Counted from the stretch's first letter, positions 1 to 6,893 are shown. The stretch: 8,935 nt of DNA from Candidatus Latescibacterota bacterium (GCA_022827165.1 JAJDTN010000409.1:1-8935); one strand, 5' to 3'. The notes: generated by a model from the sequence alone, not told the origin. A program made the numbers and translations.

Positions 1-93
1 CGCCGCGGCGGCGAGCTGCTGGAGATCCCGGACCTCGGCGATCCGCCTTCGACGCCGGTGGAGTACGACGAGCCGGTCGCCGGGGGCGCCTGA
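1..93 (+). CDS. 3' end of an unidentified gene (partial)
   Basis: The first frame is open from the window edge to a TGA at 91-93. It encodes a 30-residue C-terminus rich in acidic residues, prolines and glycines (ending PVAGGA). Codon use (G/C in third positions) matches the neighbours. The stop overlaps the next start by one base (TGATG), which is typical of translationally coupled genes in one operon and supports this being a real gene end. Too little protein is visible to assign a family or function. Confidence 0.6.
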   Translation, partial: RRGGELLEIPDLGDPPSTPVEYDEPVAGGA

Positions 94-1331
94 TGGACCC
101 CACCCTCAACCGCACCCGCTCCGCCCCCGGCCGGCTGGAGCTGAGCGTCGGCCCCGGCGGCGACCTGGAGGGCCGCGGCGACAAGGTGCTGCAGGCCGGC
201 GCCGACTACCTGGCGCGCCTCGGCGGCGGGACCCTGCGCGTCCTGCCCGCCACCTACCGCATGACCAACGCCCTCTACCTGCATCCGGGGCTGACCCTGC
301 GCGGCGCCGGCGAGGCCACGGTCCTGCGCAAGACGGCGAGCGGCTCCACGCCGCTGGTCCGGGACTCCGACTGGTACGAGAATCGGGTCACGGTGGAGGA
401 CCCCTCCCCCTTCCGGCCCGGGTGCGGCATCATGCTGCGCTCGTACGCCGACGGCGGCGGCCTGCGCGAGGTGGTGCGCGACACCGTGGTCGACGTGGAC
501 GGGTCCGAGCTGACCCTCTCCCGGCGGCTGCTGAAGAACTTCTGGCTCGAGCACCGGGCCACGGCGGCCACCCTCTTCCCCATCGTCACCGCCGAGGAGG
601 GCGTCAGCGACGTCACCGTGGAGGAACTGGTCCTCGACGGCAACCTCGACGAGAACGAGGAGATCAACGGCAACTACGCGGGAGCCGTCTTCATCCAGCA
701 GTGCCACCGCTGGAGCTTCCGCGGCGTCACCGCCCGCGGCTATCACGGCGACGGCTTCAGCTTCCAGGTCTGCGACGACGTGAGCTTCGAGGACTGCCGC
801 TCCCTGGACAACGCCAGCCTCGGCTTCCACCCCGGCTCGGGATCGCAGCGCCCCCTCTTCCGCCGCTGCGAGGCCCGCGGCAACGCCCAGGGGATCTTCT
901 TCTGCTGGGGGGTCACCGACGGCCGGGTCGAGGACTGCACCTGCAGCGACAACCGCGACTACGGCATCAGCATCGGCCACCGCGACACCGACAACCGGCT
1001 CACGGGCACCCTCTTCGAGGGCAACCACCGCGTCGGTCTGCTCTTCCGCGAGGCCGACTCCGGGTACCGGGGCGGCCACCGCAACGTGGTGGAGGGCTGC
1101 CGGTTCGTCGACAACGGCTTCGCCGACGAGGGGGTGGCCGTGGACATCCGCGGCGACACCCGCGGCACGGAGATCCGCGACTGCCGCTTCGAGGCGGGCG
1201 CCGCGGGACGGCAGCGCGTCGGCATCCGCATCGGCGGCGAGGCGCGGGGCACCCGCCTCTCGGGTAACGCCTTCGAGGGGCTGGTCGAGGACGTGGCCGG
1301 AGGCGCGGCGGAGACCGGGTCCGGCGGCTGA
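93..1331 (+). CDS. Right-handed parallel beta-helix repeat protein (pectate-lyase-like fold)
   Basis: This 412-residue protein has the marks of a right-handed parallel beta-helix. A motif near residues 44-80 (GGGTLRVLPATYR, then a hydrophobic strand and LTLRGAGEATVL) is the usual opening of pectin-lyase-like folds. About residues 170-395 contain repeated coils built around short strands followed by D/E-C-R or N-x-x-G turns, for example FEDCRSLDNASLGF, FRRCEARGNAQGIF, VEDCTCSDNRDYGI and VEGCRFVDN. Such folds bind or cleave polysaccharides in many lyase, epimerase and glycosidase families, but the fold alone does not give the activity. No signal peptide or membrane segment is visible at the N-terminus, so it looks cytoplasmic, which is unusual for this fold. 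The ATG overlaps the previous stop by one base, and the FGGY kinase starts 4 nt after the stop, so the three genes are probably co-transcribed. A specific lyase family cannot be named. Confidence 0.85.
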   Translation: MDPTLNRTRSAPGRLELSVGPGGDLEGRGDKVLQAGADYLARLGGGTLRVLPATYRMTNALYLHPGLTLRGAGEATVLRKTASGSTPLVRDSDWYENRVTVEDPSPFRPGCGIMLRSYADGGGLREVVRDTVVDVDGSELTLSRRLLKNFWLEHRATAATLFPIVTAEEGVSDVTVEELVLDGNLDENEEINGNYAGAVFIQQCHRWSFRGVTARGYHGDGFSFQVCDDVSFEDCRSLDNASLGFHPGSGSQRPLFRRCEARGNAQGIFFCWGVTDGRVEDCTCSDNRDYGISIGHRDTDNRLTGTLFEGNHRVGLLFREADSGYRGGHRNVVEGCRFVDNGFADEGVAVDIRGDTRGTEIRDCRFEAGAAGRQRVGIRIGGEARGTRLSGNAFEGLVEDVAGGAAETGSGG

Positions 1332-1334
1332 ACG

Positions 1335-2750
1335 GTGGACCGCTTCCTCCTCGTCGACTTCGGCACGACGAGCACCAAGTCCGCCCTCCTGCAGCTCGAT
1401 GGCGGACGCTTCGAGCACCTGCGCCGGCACCCGGCCCTGCCCGCCCTCCCCGGGCCCGCGGGCCGTCACGAGGTCCCGCTGACCGCGATCCGGGAGCGCT
1501 TCCGCGACCTGTGCGCCGACGCCTGGGCCGCCTCGGGGAGCGACTTCGACGGCATCGTCCTGTGCAGCGAGATGCACGGATTCGCTCTCCTGCACCCCCG
1601 GACCCGCGAGCCCCTCACCCAGTACGTCTCCTGGCTCGACGGACGCTCCCTTGAGAGGGTGGACGGGCGCAGCTCCTTCGACTTGGTGGCCGCCCACCTC
1701 GGGGACGGTTTCCGTCGCCTCTCCGGCATGCGGCCTCGGTCCGGGTTTCCGCTGATCAACCTCGTCCACTGCGGGCGCACCATGGACCTGCCGCCCGAGG
1801 TGGAGATCGTCTCCCTGCCCGGCTGGCTCTGCCGCGCCGAGGCTGGAGGTCCGCCGCCGGAGCACCCCACCATCCTGGCGGGCATGGCTCTCTACGACAT
1901 GGACCGCAAGGGGATCGCGCCGGAGCTGCTGGAGGCCGCCCGCGAGCTGGGTGGCGTGTCGCCGATCCCGGGGGAGCCCTGCTCCGAGGAGACCGCCGCC
2001 GGATACTGGGCCGGCCCCCGGGGTCCCGTGCCGGTCTACGCCGGCGTCGGCGACCACCAGTGCTCGGTGCTGGGCGCCGGCGTCGTCGAGGGGACCACGG
2101 CCTCCGTCAACCTCGGCACCGGCAGCCAAGTCGCCGTCCCCGGGGTCCCGCGGGACCAGGCCTTCGAGCACCGGCCATACTTCGACGGGATGGACCTGAC
2201 CGCGGTCACCCACATCCCGGCCGGCCGCGCCCTCGGCGAGTTCGTCGGCTTCCTGCAGCAGATCTCCGAGCGCACCCCGGCGGCCGCCGGGGGGGCCGCG
2301 CGGCCGGACTGGTGGGCGGAGCTGGCCGCCCTCGGCCCCCGGGAAGTGGATGGCGCCACCCTGGAGGTGGACCTGGCCGTCTTCGAGGGGGCCCGCGGGT
2401 TCCGGTCGGGGGGCGGGATCGCCGGACTGCAGGAGGGCGGCCTGACCCCCGGGAACTACCTCGCCTCGGTGCTGAGCGCCTTCGTGACCCAGTACGCCGA
2501 GGTCCTCGACGAGCTGGACCCCGGCCGCCGCCTGGAAAGGGTGGCCCTCGGCGGGGGAATCGCCCGCAACCTGCCGCACCTGGCCGAGCTGCTGGCCCGC
2601 GCCTCGGGGCGGACCGTGCGCGGGGCCTGCGCCCTCGACGAGTCCCTCCTCGGCCTGCGGGCCCTCGCCCTGCGCTGCGCCGGACGGGCGTCCACGGCCG
2701 CGGAGGCCTGGCGCCTCCACGGGCGAGCGTGCGAGATCGTCGATGGGTGA
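1335..2750 (+). CDS. FGGY-family carbohydrate kinase (sedoheptulokinase/xylulokinase-like)
   Basis: This 471-residue protein is the usual length for FGGY sugar kinases, which phosphorylate sugars or polyols with ATP in the cytoplasm. Residues 8-16 (DFGTTSTKS) form the first phosphate-binding motif. SEMHGFALL (78-86) followed by SWLDGR (99-104) matches the sugar-binding part of domain I. GVGDHQ (237-242) holds the likely catalytic base D240. NLGTGSQ (259-265) is the second phosphate motif, and ALGGGIARN (404-412) is the adenosine motif. The AGVGDHQCSVLG stretch is most like sedoheptulokinase-type members, but the natural substrate (ketose, polyol or deoxy sugar) cannot be fixed from motifs. 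The start is GTG at 1335, 3 nt after the beta-helix stop, with no strong Shine-Dalgarno, so translational coupling is likely. An intact gene with no missing motif was seen. Confidence 0.93.
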   Translation: MDRFLLVDFGTTSTKSALLQLDGGRFEHLRRHPALPALPGPAGRHEVPLTAIRERFRDLCADAWAASGSDFDGIVLCSEMHGFALLHPRTREPLTQYVSWLDGRSLERVDGRSSFDLVAAHLGDGFRRLSGMRPRSGFPLINLVHCGRTMDLPPEVEIVSLPGWLCRAEAGGPPPEHPTILAGMALYDMDRKGIAPELLEAARELGGVSPIPGEPCSEETAAGYWAGPRGPVPVYAGVGDHQCSVLGAGVVEGTTASVNLGTGSQVAVPGVPRDQAFEHRPYFDGMDLTAVTHIPAGRALGEFVGFLQQISERTPAAAGGAARPDWWAELAALGPREVDGATLEVDLAVFEGARGFRSGGGIAGLQEGGLTPGNYLASVLSAFVTQYAEVLDELDPGRRLERVALGGGIARNLPHLAELLARASGRTVRGACALDESLLGLRALALRCAGRASTAAEAWRLHGRACEIVDG

Positions 2751-2786
2751 GGTGGGCAGGATCCGCCGAGACGAGAGAAAGAGCCC

Positions 2787-3161
2787 ATGCCTCTGATCGA
2801 GGTGGAGGTCGTCGCCGACGACGAGCTGAGCCCGACCCTGGCCCCGAGGCTGGCCGAAGCCGCCGGCGCTGCGCTGGACGCACCCGCGGGGCAGACGTGG
2901 GTGCGCCTGCGCCGGTTGACGACGGCTGCCTACGCCGAGAGCGGCGGGGGCCCGCCCCCCGGACTGCGGCCGGTATTCGTCCAGGTCCTGCAGGCCCGGC
3001 TGCCCGACGAGGCGACCCTGGCTCGACAGGCGGCTTCCCTGAGCGCGGCGATCGCCGAGGTCTGCGGCCGCCCCGCCGAGCACGTGCACGTGGTGTTCTG
3101 CCCCGCGGGGGTGGGCCGCATCGCCTTCGGCGGCCGGCTCCTGCGCGGGGAGGGACAGTAA
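2787..3161 (+). CDS. Tautomerase of the MIF/4-oxalocrotonate tautomerase superfamily
   Basis: This is a small protein of 124 residues. It begins Met-Pro-Leu-Ile, so removal of Met would expose the N-terminal proline that is the catalytic base in the tautomerase superfamily. Its length suits a member with two fused beta-alpha-beta units, such as MIF or carboxymethyl-hydroxymuconate isomerase. QTWVRLRRL (36-44) with a following tyrosine (Y49), and HVVFCPAGVGRIAFGG (101-116), resemble the conserved strand and C-terminal glycine-rich parts of that group. The family interconverts enol and keto forms of 2-oxo acids, which would fit a pathway giving such intermediates from sugar acids; this role is inferred from neighbours. 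The purine-rich run at 2771-2783 (GA-rich) can serve as ribosome binding site. The gene lies 36 nt after the kinase stop. A specific substrate cannot be assigned. Confidence 0.75.
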   Translation: MPLIEVEVVADDELSPTLAPRLAEAAGAALDAPAGQTWVRLRRLTTAAYAESGGGPPPGLRPVFVQVLQARLPDEATLARQAASLSAAIAEVCGRPAEHVHVVFCPAGVGRIAFGGRLLRGEGQ

Positions 3162-3178
3162 CCCTCGCTGGCGGCCCC

Positions 3179-3216
3179 CCCGGGTCCGGGCCGGTCAGAC
3201 TTCCGCCGGGCCCGGG
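3179..3216 (+). terminator. GC-rich inverted repeat after the tautomerase gene (possible terminator or attenuator)
   Basis: An 11-bp arm at 3179-3189 (CCCGGGTCCGG) pairs with 3206-3216 (CCGGGCCCGGG), with one G-U wobble, around a 16-nt loop. Three further pairs (3192-3194 with 3203-3205) can form inside the loop. It begins 18 nt after the tautomerase stop. No T-run follows (the next bases are agttgtcaagg), so classical intrinsic termination is doubtful. It could slow transcription, protect a 3' end, or simply reflect GC-rich sequence. Confidence 0.4.
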
Positions 3217-3276
3217 AGTTGTCAAGGCCCGGCCCCATGTGCTTAGCTGACTCCCGACTCGGACCCCACGCGAACC

Positions 3277-3283
3277 GGAGGAG
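3277..3283 (+). promoter_or_regulatory. Strong Shine-Dalgarno of the enolase-superfamily gene
   Basis: GGAGGAG lies 6 nt upstream of the ATG at 3290. It is the best ribosome binding site in the window and fixes the start. Its strength contrasts with the weak or coupled starts of the upstream genes and suggests independent initiation after the 128-nt gap. Confidence 0.8.
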
Positions 3284-3289
3284 CAACCG

Positions 3290-4513
3290 ATGAAGATCAC
3301 GGATATCGAGGTCATCCCCGTCGCCATGCCCCTGGCCGCCCGCTACGACGACGCCGCCGGCCGGGTGCGCATGGGGGGCATCGACGACCACGTCGTCGTC
3401 AAGATCCACACCGACAACGGCCTGACCGGGTACGGCGACTACGAGGACGTGCCCCGCATCGACGAGTCGGTGATCCAGTCCCTCATCGGGCGCAGCCCTT
3501 TCGACTACATCAACAACGATCTCAACCTCGCCCTCGGCATGGCCCTCTACGACGTGATGGGCAAGTACCTGGAGGTGCCGGCGTACAAGCTCATGGGCCA
3601 GAAGCTGCGCGACGCCGTGCCCTGCGCCGCCTGGACGCGGCCCTGTTCCCCCGAGGTCTTCGCCGCCGAGGTCCGGCGTTCGTCGGAGCAGGGCTACCGG
3701 GTCTTCAAGATGCACTCCAACGCCCGTTACGACGTGATCGAGCAGACCCGCGCCGCCGCCGACGCGGTGCCGGCGGGCTTCAAGCTGCACTGGGACTTCA
3801 ACCACAACCGCAGTCCCGGCGTGGTGCTGCCCATCCTCGCCGAGATGGAGCGGGACCACTCCCACATCGTCGGCTTCGTCGAGGACCCCCTCCCCTGGCA
3901 GGACGTCGACGGCTGGGCGAGGCTGCGCGCCAAGTCGAAGATCCCCCTGATCATGCACGTGCCCCAGCTCGGCGGCATCCAGGAGGTCATGGCCGGGGCC
4001 GCCGACATCTACATGACCGGCGGCGCCATCGGCCGCACCCTGCGGGCCGGCTTCGCCTACGGGCAGGCCAACGTGCAGACCCTGATCCAGCAGTCCGGGG
4101 GGGCGCTGATGAAGGCCCTCACCCTGCACCAGGCGGCGGTGCTGCCCACGGCGACGGCCCACGTCATCACCCTGGACGACCAGTACGAGCGCGACATCGC
4201 CGCCCCGGTGGGCGTGGACGAAGGCTTCTCCCGCGTCCCCGAGGCGCCGGGACTCGGCCTGGAGGTGGACGACGACGCCATCGCCGAGTTCGCCCGCGGC
4301 GAGCGCCTGGGGCGGGTGGAGTACATCGGCGTCCTGACCCTGCCCGGCGGCAAGCGGATGTACACGAAGGGATCGCCGGGCGTGCAGCAACTCACCGGCT
4401 TCGAGGAGGGCGCCCTGCCCGGCATCGGCTTCGAGTACTGGGAGGACGACGGCAGCGAGGAGTACCGCAAGGCCCGCGCCCGTCTCGACGCCGAGGGGAC
4501 CTACATGGTCTGA
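3290..4513 (+). CDS. Enolase-superfamily protein (mandelate racemase/muconate lactonizing-like) with atypical active site
   Basis: This 407-residue protein has the two-domain layout of the enolase superfamily. The N-terminal capping domain starts MKITDIEVIPVAMPL and includes VVVKIHTDNGLTGYGD (35-50). A TIM-barrel domain follows. FKMH (139-142) places K140 and H142 where KxK or KxH bases sit. WDFN (168-171) gives D169 and FVEDP (196-200) gives E198 as the first two metal ligands. The third ligand, normally Glu or Asp after an I-P strand, falls at about H223/V224 (IPLIMHV). The expected His of the barrel His-Asp dyad appears to be Gln268 (IQQSGG). Family members are usually racemases, cycloisomerases or acid-sugar dehydratases, so catalysis here is probably altered. 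The roughly 110 residues after the barrel core are longer than the usual tail. A strong Shine-Dalgarno fixes the start. The gene converges on a dehydrogenase gene 16 nt away. Confidence 0.85.
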   Translation: MKITDIEVIPVAMPLAARYDDAAGRVRMGGIDDHVVVKIHTDNGLTGYGDYEDVPRIDESVIQSLIGRSPFDYINNDLNLALGMALYDVMGKYLEVPAYKLMGQKLRDAVPCAAWTRPCSPEVFAAEVRRSSEQGYRVFKMHSNARYDVIEQTRAAADAVPAGFKLHWDFNHNRSPGVVLPILAEMERDHSHIVGFVEDPLPWQDVDGWARLRAKSKIPLIMHVPQLGGIQEVMAGAADIYMTGGAIGRTLRAGFAYGQANVQTLIQQSGGALMKALTLHQAAVLPTATAHVITLDDQYERDIAAPVGVDEGFSRVPEAPGLGLEVDDDAIAEFARGERLGRVEYIGVLTLPGGKRMYTKGSPGVQQLTGFEEGALPGIGFEYWEDDGSEEYRKARARLDAEGTYMV

Positions 4514-4529
4514 GGCGAAGGCGGGTTGG

Positions 4530-5525
4530 TCAGCGGCGGTGGGTCAGCCAGGCCTTCACCCGCCGGTGGTCGAGGACCTCCGGCCGCAGCACGTCCTCCG
4601 GCTCGCGGCCGTGGATGACATCGGTCACCTGCTCGAAGGTCCGGGTGTCCAGCCGCTGCACCGACTCGACGGTGATGCCGCCGTTGTGGTTGGTGCAGAT
4701 GATGCGCGGGTGGTCCTTGTGCACGGCGCGGGTGTCGTTCACCGGGTCGTCGACGACGTAGTAGGTCAGGCACCCCTCCTCGACCGCGCGCAGGGCGTCG
4801 TCGTCGCAGACGAGGTTGCCCCGCGACGGGTTGATCAGCGACGCGTGGGGCCGCATCGCCTTCAGTTGCTCGTAGTGAACGATGGTGTCGTCCCCGGAGA
4901 CGTGGAGGCTGACGGTGTCGCTCTCCTCGAAGAGGCGCATGGGATCGTCCACGGCCTCGGCGCCGTGGCGGGCGGCGACCTCGGCGATGTCGGGGCGCAC
5001 GTCGTGGACCAGGAGGCGGCCCGAGTCGCCCAGGAGGGGCTTCGCGCGCAGGGCCACCTCCTGGCCGATGCGGCCGAAGCCGTAGAGGCCGAGGGTGGAG
5101 CCCCGGGCCTCGTAGGTGGGGATGATGGTGAAGTCGCCGGCGTGGGACATGCGGTTGAGGGTGTAGGTCCGCTTCAGCGTCGCCATCCACTGGGCGATGG
5201 TGTACTCGGCGACGGTGTCCATGTGCACGGGGGTGATCGTCACCGGCACGCCCAACTCGGTGGCCACGTCGATCTGGACCTTGTCGTAGCCGACCCCCCA
5301 GCGGGCGACGAGGCGCAGATCGGCGCCGCGCTCGTAGAACTCGCGGTGCACGAGGTTGGAGTTGGCGATGACGGCGGCCACGCCCTCGGCCATGTCGCCG
5401 GTGAGCTCGGAGTCGTACTCGACGAGTTCGGCGATCTCCCCCAGCTTCGCCAGGCCGGCGCGCCTGTGATCGGAGGCGAAGGCCTCGTTGCGGAAGATCG
5501 TCGCCAGCAGGACCTTCGGTTTCAT
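4530..5525 (-). CDS. D-isomer-specific 2-hydroxyacid dehydrogenase (NAD-dependent, phosphoglycerate-dehydrogenase-like)
   Basis: This 331-residue protein is the usual length for the family, which reduces 2-oxo acids or oxidises D-2-hydroxyacids with NAD(P). ARWGVGYDKVQID (74-86) and DTVAEYTIA (103-111) match the conserved entry to the cofactor domain. LGLYGFGRIG (145-154) holds the Rossmann GxGxxG. SRG gives the substrate-binding R235. TNHNGG contains the catalytic His280. The catalytic Glu before Pro is Asp260 here (VVDDPV), a conservative change. The start is ATG at 5525 because AAGGAG (5531-5536 on this strand) sits 5 nt upstream and the family N-terminus (MKPKVLLAT) begins there. An upstream in-frame ATG at 5600 would add 25 residues without family similarity. 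It is transcribed alone, converging with the enolase-superfamily gene and diverging from the dihydroorotate dehydrogenase-like gene. Its role in sugar-acid metabolism is inferred from neighbours. Confidence 0.93.
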   Translation of the reverse strand: MKPKVLLATIFRNEAFASDHRRAGLAKLGEIAELVEYDSELTGDMAEGVAAVIANSNLVHREFYERGADLRLVARWGVGYDKVQIDVATELGVPVTITPVHMDTVAEYTIAQWMATLKRTYTLNRMSHAGDFTIIPTYEARGSTLGLYGFGRIGQEVALRAKPLLGDSGRLLVHDVRPDIAEVAARHGAEAVDDPMRLFEESDTVSLHVSGDDTIVHYEQLKAMRPHASLINPSRGNLVCDDDALRAVEEGCLTYYVVDDPVNDTRAVHKDHPRIICTNHNGGITVESVQRLDTRTFEQVTDVIHGREPEDVLRPEVLDHRRVKAWLTHRR

Positions 5526-5530
5526 GCTCT

Positions 5531-5536
5531 CTCCTT
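5531..5536 (-). promoter_or_regulatory. Shine-Dalgarno deciding the dehydrogenase start
   Basis: On the minus strand AAGGAG lies 5 nt before the ATG at 5525. It supports this start over the in-frame ATG 75 nt upstream at 5600, which has no comparable site and would overlap the likely promoter. Confidence 0.8.
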
Positions 5537-5547
5537 TTCGCGCCGAT

Positions 5548-5553
5548 AGTATA
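5548..5553 (-). promoter_or_regulatory. Candidate -10 element for the 2-hydroxyacid dehydrogenase
   Basis: The minus strand reads TATACT here, five of six matches to the sigma-70-type -10 consensus, 22 nt upstream of the dehydrogenase ATG. It is in the only clear AT-rich island (gatagtatag) of a very GC-rich window. No good -35 box is found 16 to 18 nt further upstream. A perfect 5-bp inverted repeat (gggag at 5554-5558, ctccc at 5561-5565) lies just upstream and might be an operator. The island might also serve the divergent gene on the plus strand. Confidence 0.35.
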
Positions 5554-5613
5554 GGGAGCCCTCCCGAAGGCGGCTTGTGAGTCTCAGCCGGCCTTCGCAC
5601 CTTTGCCGGACCG

Positions 5614-6780
5614 ATGAGCCTCTATACCCACCTCCTGCGGCCCCTCCTCTTTCGATTCGACGCCGAGAGCGCCCACGAGGCGGCCCTGGCGGCGGCTTCC
5701 GCCGCCGGCGCCCGCGCCCCCGGCCGGGCCGTCCTGCGGTCGATCTACGGCTTCGCGGACGACAGGCTGGCCACCGAGGTCGCCGGCCTGCGGTTCCCGA
5801 ACCCCCTGGGGCTGGCAGCCGGCTTCGACAAGAACGGCCGCGCCGCGCAGGCCCTCTCCTGCCTGGGGCTGGGGCACCTGGAGATCGGCTCGGTCTCCGC
5901 CCGTCCGTCGCGCGGCAACCCCCGCCCGCGCCTCTTCCGCCTGCCCGCCGACGAGGCGATCGTCGTCAACTACGGAGTCCCCAACGACGGCGCCGACACC
6001 GTCGCCCGCCGCCTCTCCGCGCGGCCCGTGCCCGTGCCCCTGGGGGTGAACCTCGTGGAGACGAACACCGGCCGCCCGGCGCCGCCCGACCACGTCATCG
6101 CCGAGCTCGTCGAGGCCGCCCGCGTCTTCGCCGGGTGCGCCGACTACCTCACCCTCAACCTCAACTGTCCGAACACCACCGGCGGCGCCAGCCCCTTCGA
6201 CGACCCCGCGGCCGTGGCCGCCCTACTGGCGCAACTGGCCGCCGTCGACGGCCTGCCGCCGGTCTTCCTCAAGCTCACGGCGCGCACCGACCCGCCCTTC
6301 ATCGAGGCCCTCCTCGAGGCCGTCGACCCCTTCCCCCGGGTGGCCGGCTTCGTCTTCAACCTGCCGCCGGGCAAGGAGTACGCCCTGCGCACGCCGGCCG
6401 CCGTGGTCGACCCCCTTCCCGGGACCCTGTGCGGACCACCGGCCCGGGGCCTGCTCGACGACGCGGTCCGGGCCTGGTACGGCCGCATCGACCGCCGCCG
6501 GCACCGCATCATCGGTTCGGGGGGCATCGCCTCGGCGGAGGACGCCTGGCGCAAGATCCGCCTCGGCGCCTCGTTGCTGCAGCTCTACACGGGGCTGGTC
6601 TACCACGGCCCCGGCCTGGTGCGGCGCATCAACCGCGGCCTGGTACGGCTGCTGGAGGCCGATGGCCTCTCCCACGTGAGCGAGGCCGTGGGGCTGGACA
6701 GCGCCTCGGCCGGGGGACGCCGGGACTCGCCCTCCGGAGAGCCGAGGTCCACGCGCCGCGTCGCTCCGGCCCGCCCATGA
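5614..6780 (+). CDS. pyrD: Class-2-like (quinone-type) dihydroorotate dehydrogenase family protein, divergent
   Basis: This 388-residue FMN-dependent TIM-barrel protein resembles PyrD, which oxidises dihydroorotate to orotate in pyrimidine synthesis with electrons going to quinone. Visible class 2 features are the N-terminal helix region (LLRPLLFRFDAESAHEAAL), GLAAGFDKNG (66-75), HLEIGSVSARPSRGNPRPRLFRL (88-110), and the FMN phosphate region IIGSGGI with GASLLQLYTGLVYHGP. Several catalytic or substrate positions differ. Cys185 in NLNCPNT replaces the class 2 Ser; Cys is the class 1 base. The usual N-T-T substrate motif reads FNLPPGK (248-254). The GGLSG loop reads GTLCG (270-274). NRxGFNN is changed to NYGVPN. 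About 27 residues at the C-terminus (362-388) are low-complexity and charged. It may be the organism's PyrD or a paralogue for another substrate. Neighbours are not pyrimidine genes. The start has only a weak Shine-Dalgarno, and the stop overlaps the next ATG (ATGA). Confidence 0.8.
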   Translation: MSLYTHLLRPLLFRFDAESAHEAALAAASAAGARAPGRAVLRSIYGFADDRLATEVAGLRFPNPLGLAAGFDKNGRAAQALSCLGLGHLEIGSVSARPSRGNPRPRLFRLPADEAIVVNYGVPNDGADTVARRLSARPVPVPLGVNLVETNTGRPAPPDHVIAELVEAARVFAGCADYLTLNLNCPNTTGGASPFDDPAAVAALLAQLAAVDGLPPVFLKLTARTDPPFIEALLEAVDPFPRVAGFVFNLPPGKEYALRTPAAVVDPLPGTLCGPPARGLLDDAVRAWYGRIDRRRHRIIGSGGIASAEDAWRKIRLGASLLQLYTGLVYHGPGLVRRINRGLVRLLEADGLSHVSEAVGLDSASAGGRRDSPSGEPRSTRRVAPARP

Positions 6781-6893
6781 CCCCTGCCCGACCCGTCCCG
6801 CGCCTCGAGGCCGCTCCCGGCCTTGGCAGCGGCCGGGCTGCGACCTCGGCCGAAGGGTGGTCCGTGCACGGCGCCGGACCGGACCGCCGATGA
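6777..6893 (+). CDS. 38-residue mini-ORF, first copy of a PhyH-like gene start
   Basis: It begins with ATG overlapping the dihydroorotate dehydrogenase-like stop (ATGA at 6777-6780) and ends at TGA 6891-6893. Its N-terminus, MTPARPVPRLEAAPGL, is close to that of the downstream PhyH protein (MTAARPALRLEAAADL). By hand count, 40 of the first 48 bases are identical. After that the similarity fades and the ORF ends. It is too short for the oxygenase fold. It may be a decayed duplicate of the PhyH gene start, or a small coupled leader peptide carrying ribosomes to the next start. No function can be assigned. Confidence 0.4.
   Translation: MTPARPVPRLEAAPGLGSGRAATSAEGWSVHGAGPDRR

Noticed and set aside
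3219..3248. Possible promoter before the enolase-superfamily gene (TTGTCA at 3219-3224)
   Set aside because: The -35-like box is fair, but no acceptable -10 box follows at 16 to 18 nt; CTTAGC matches the consensus at only two positions.
2060..3327. Arg/Pro/Gly-rich ORFs on both strands over the end of the kinase and the tautomerase
   Set aside because: Both have extreme composition and overlap genes with strong family signatures.
2930..4390. Long minus-strand ORF (486 codons) over the tautomerase end and enolase-superfamily gene
   Set aside because: It is antisense to well-supported genes. Its protein is dominated by His, Asp, Gly and Val repeats typical of the reverse frame of GC-rich genes, with no family motif.
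4539..5549. Plus-strand ORF (336 codons) antisense to the 2-hydroxyacid dehydrogenase
   Set aside because: The minus-strand gene has a full Rossmann motif, catalytic Arg and His and a Shine-Dalgarno; the plus-strand product is Val/His/Gly-rich with no motif.
5577..6893. Plus-strand ORF (438 codons) in another frame of the dihydroorotate dehydrogenase-like gene
   Set aside because: Arg/Pro-rich shadow of the real frame. Only its last 38 codons, from the ATG at 6777, are of interest and are reported as a mini-ORF.
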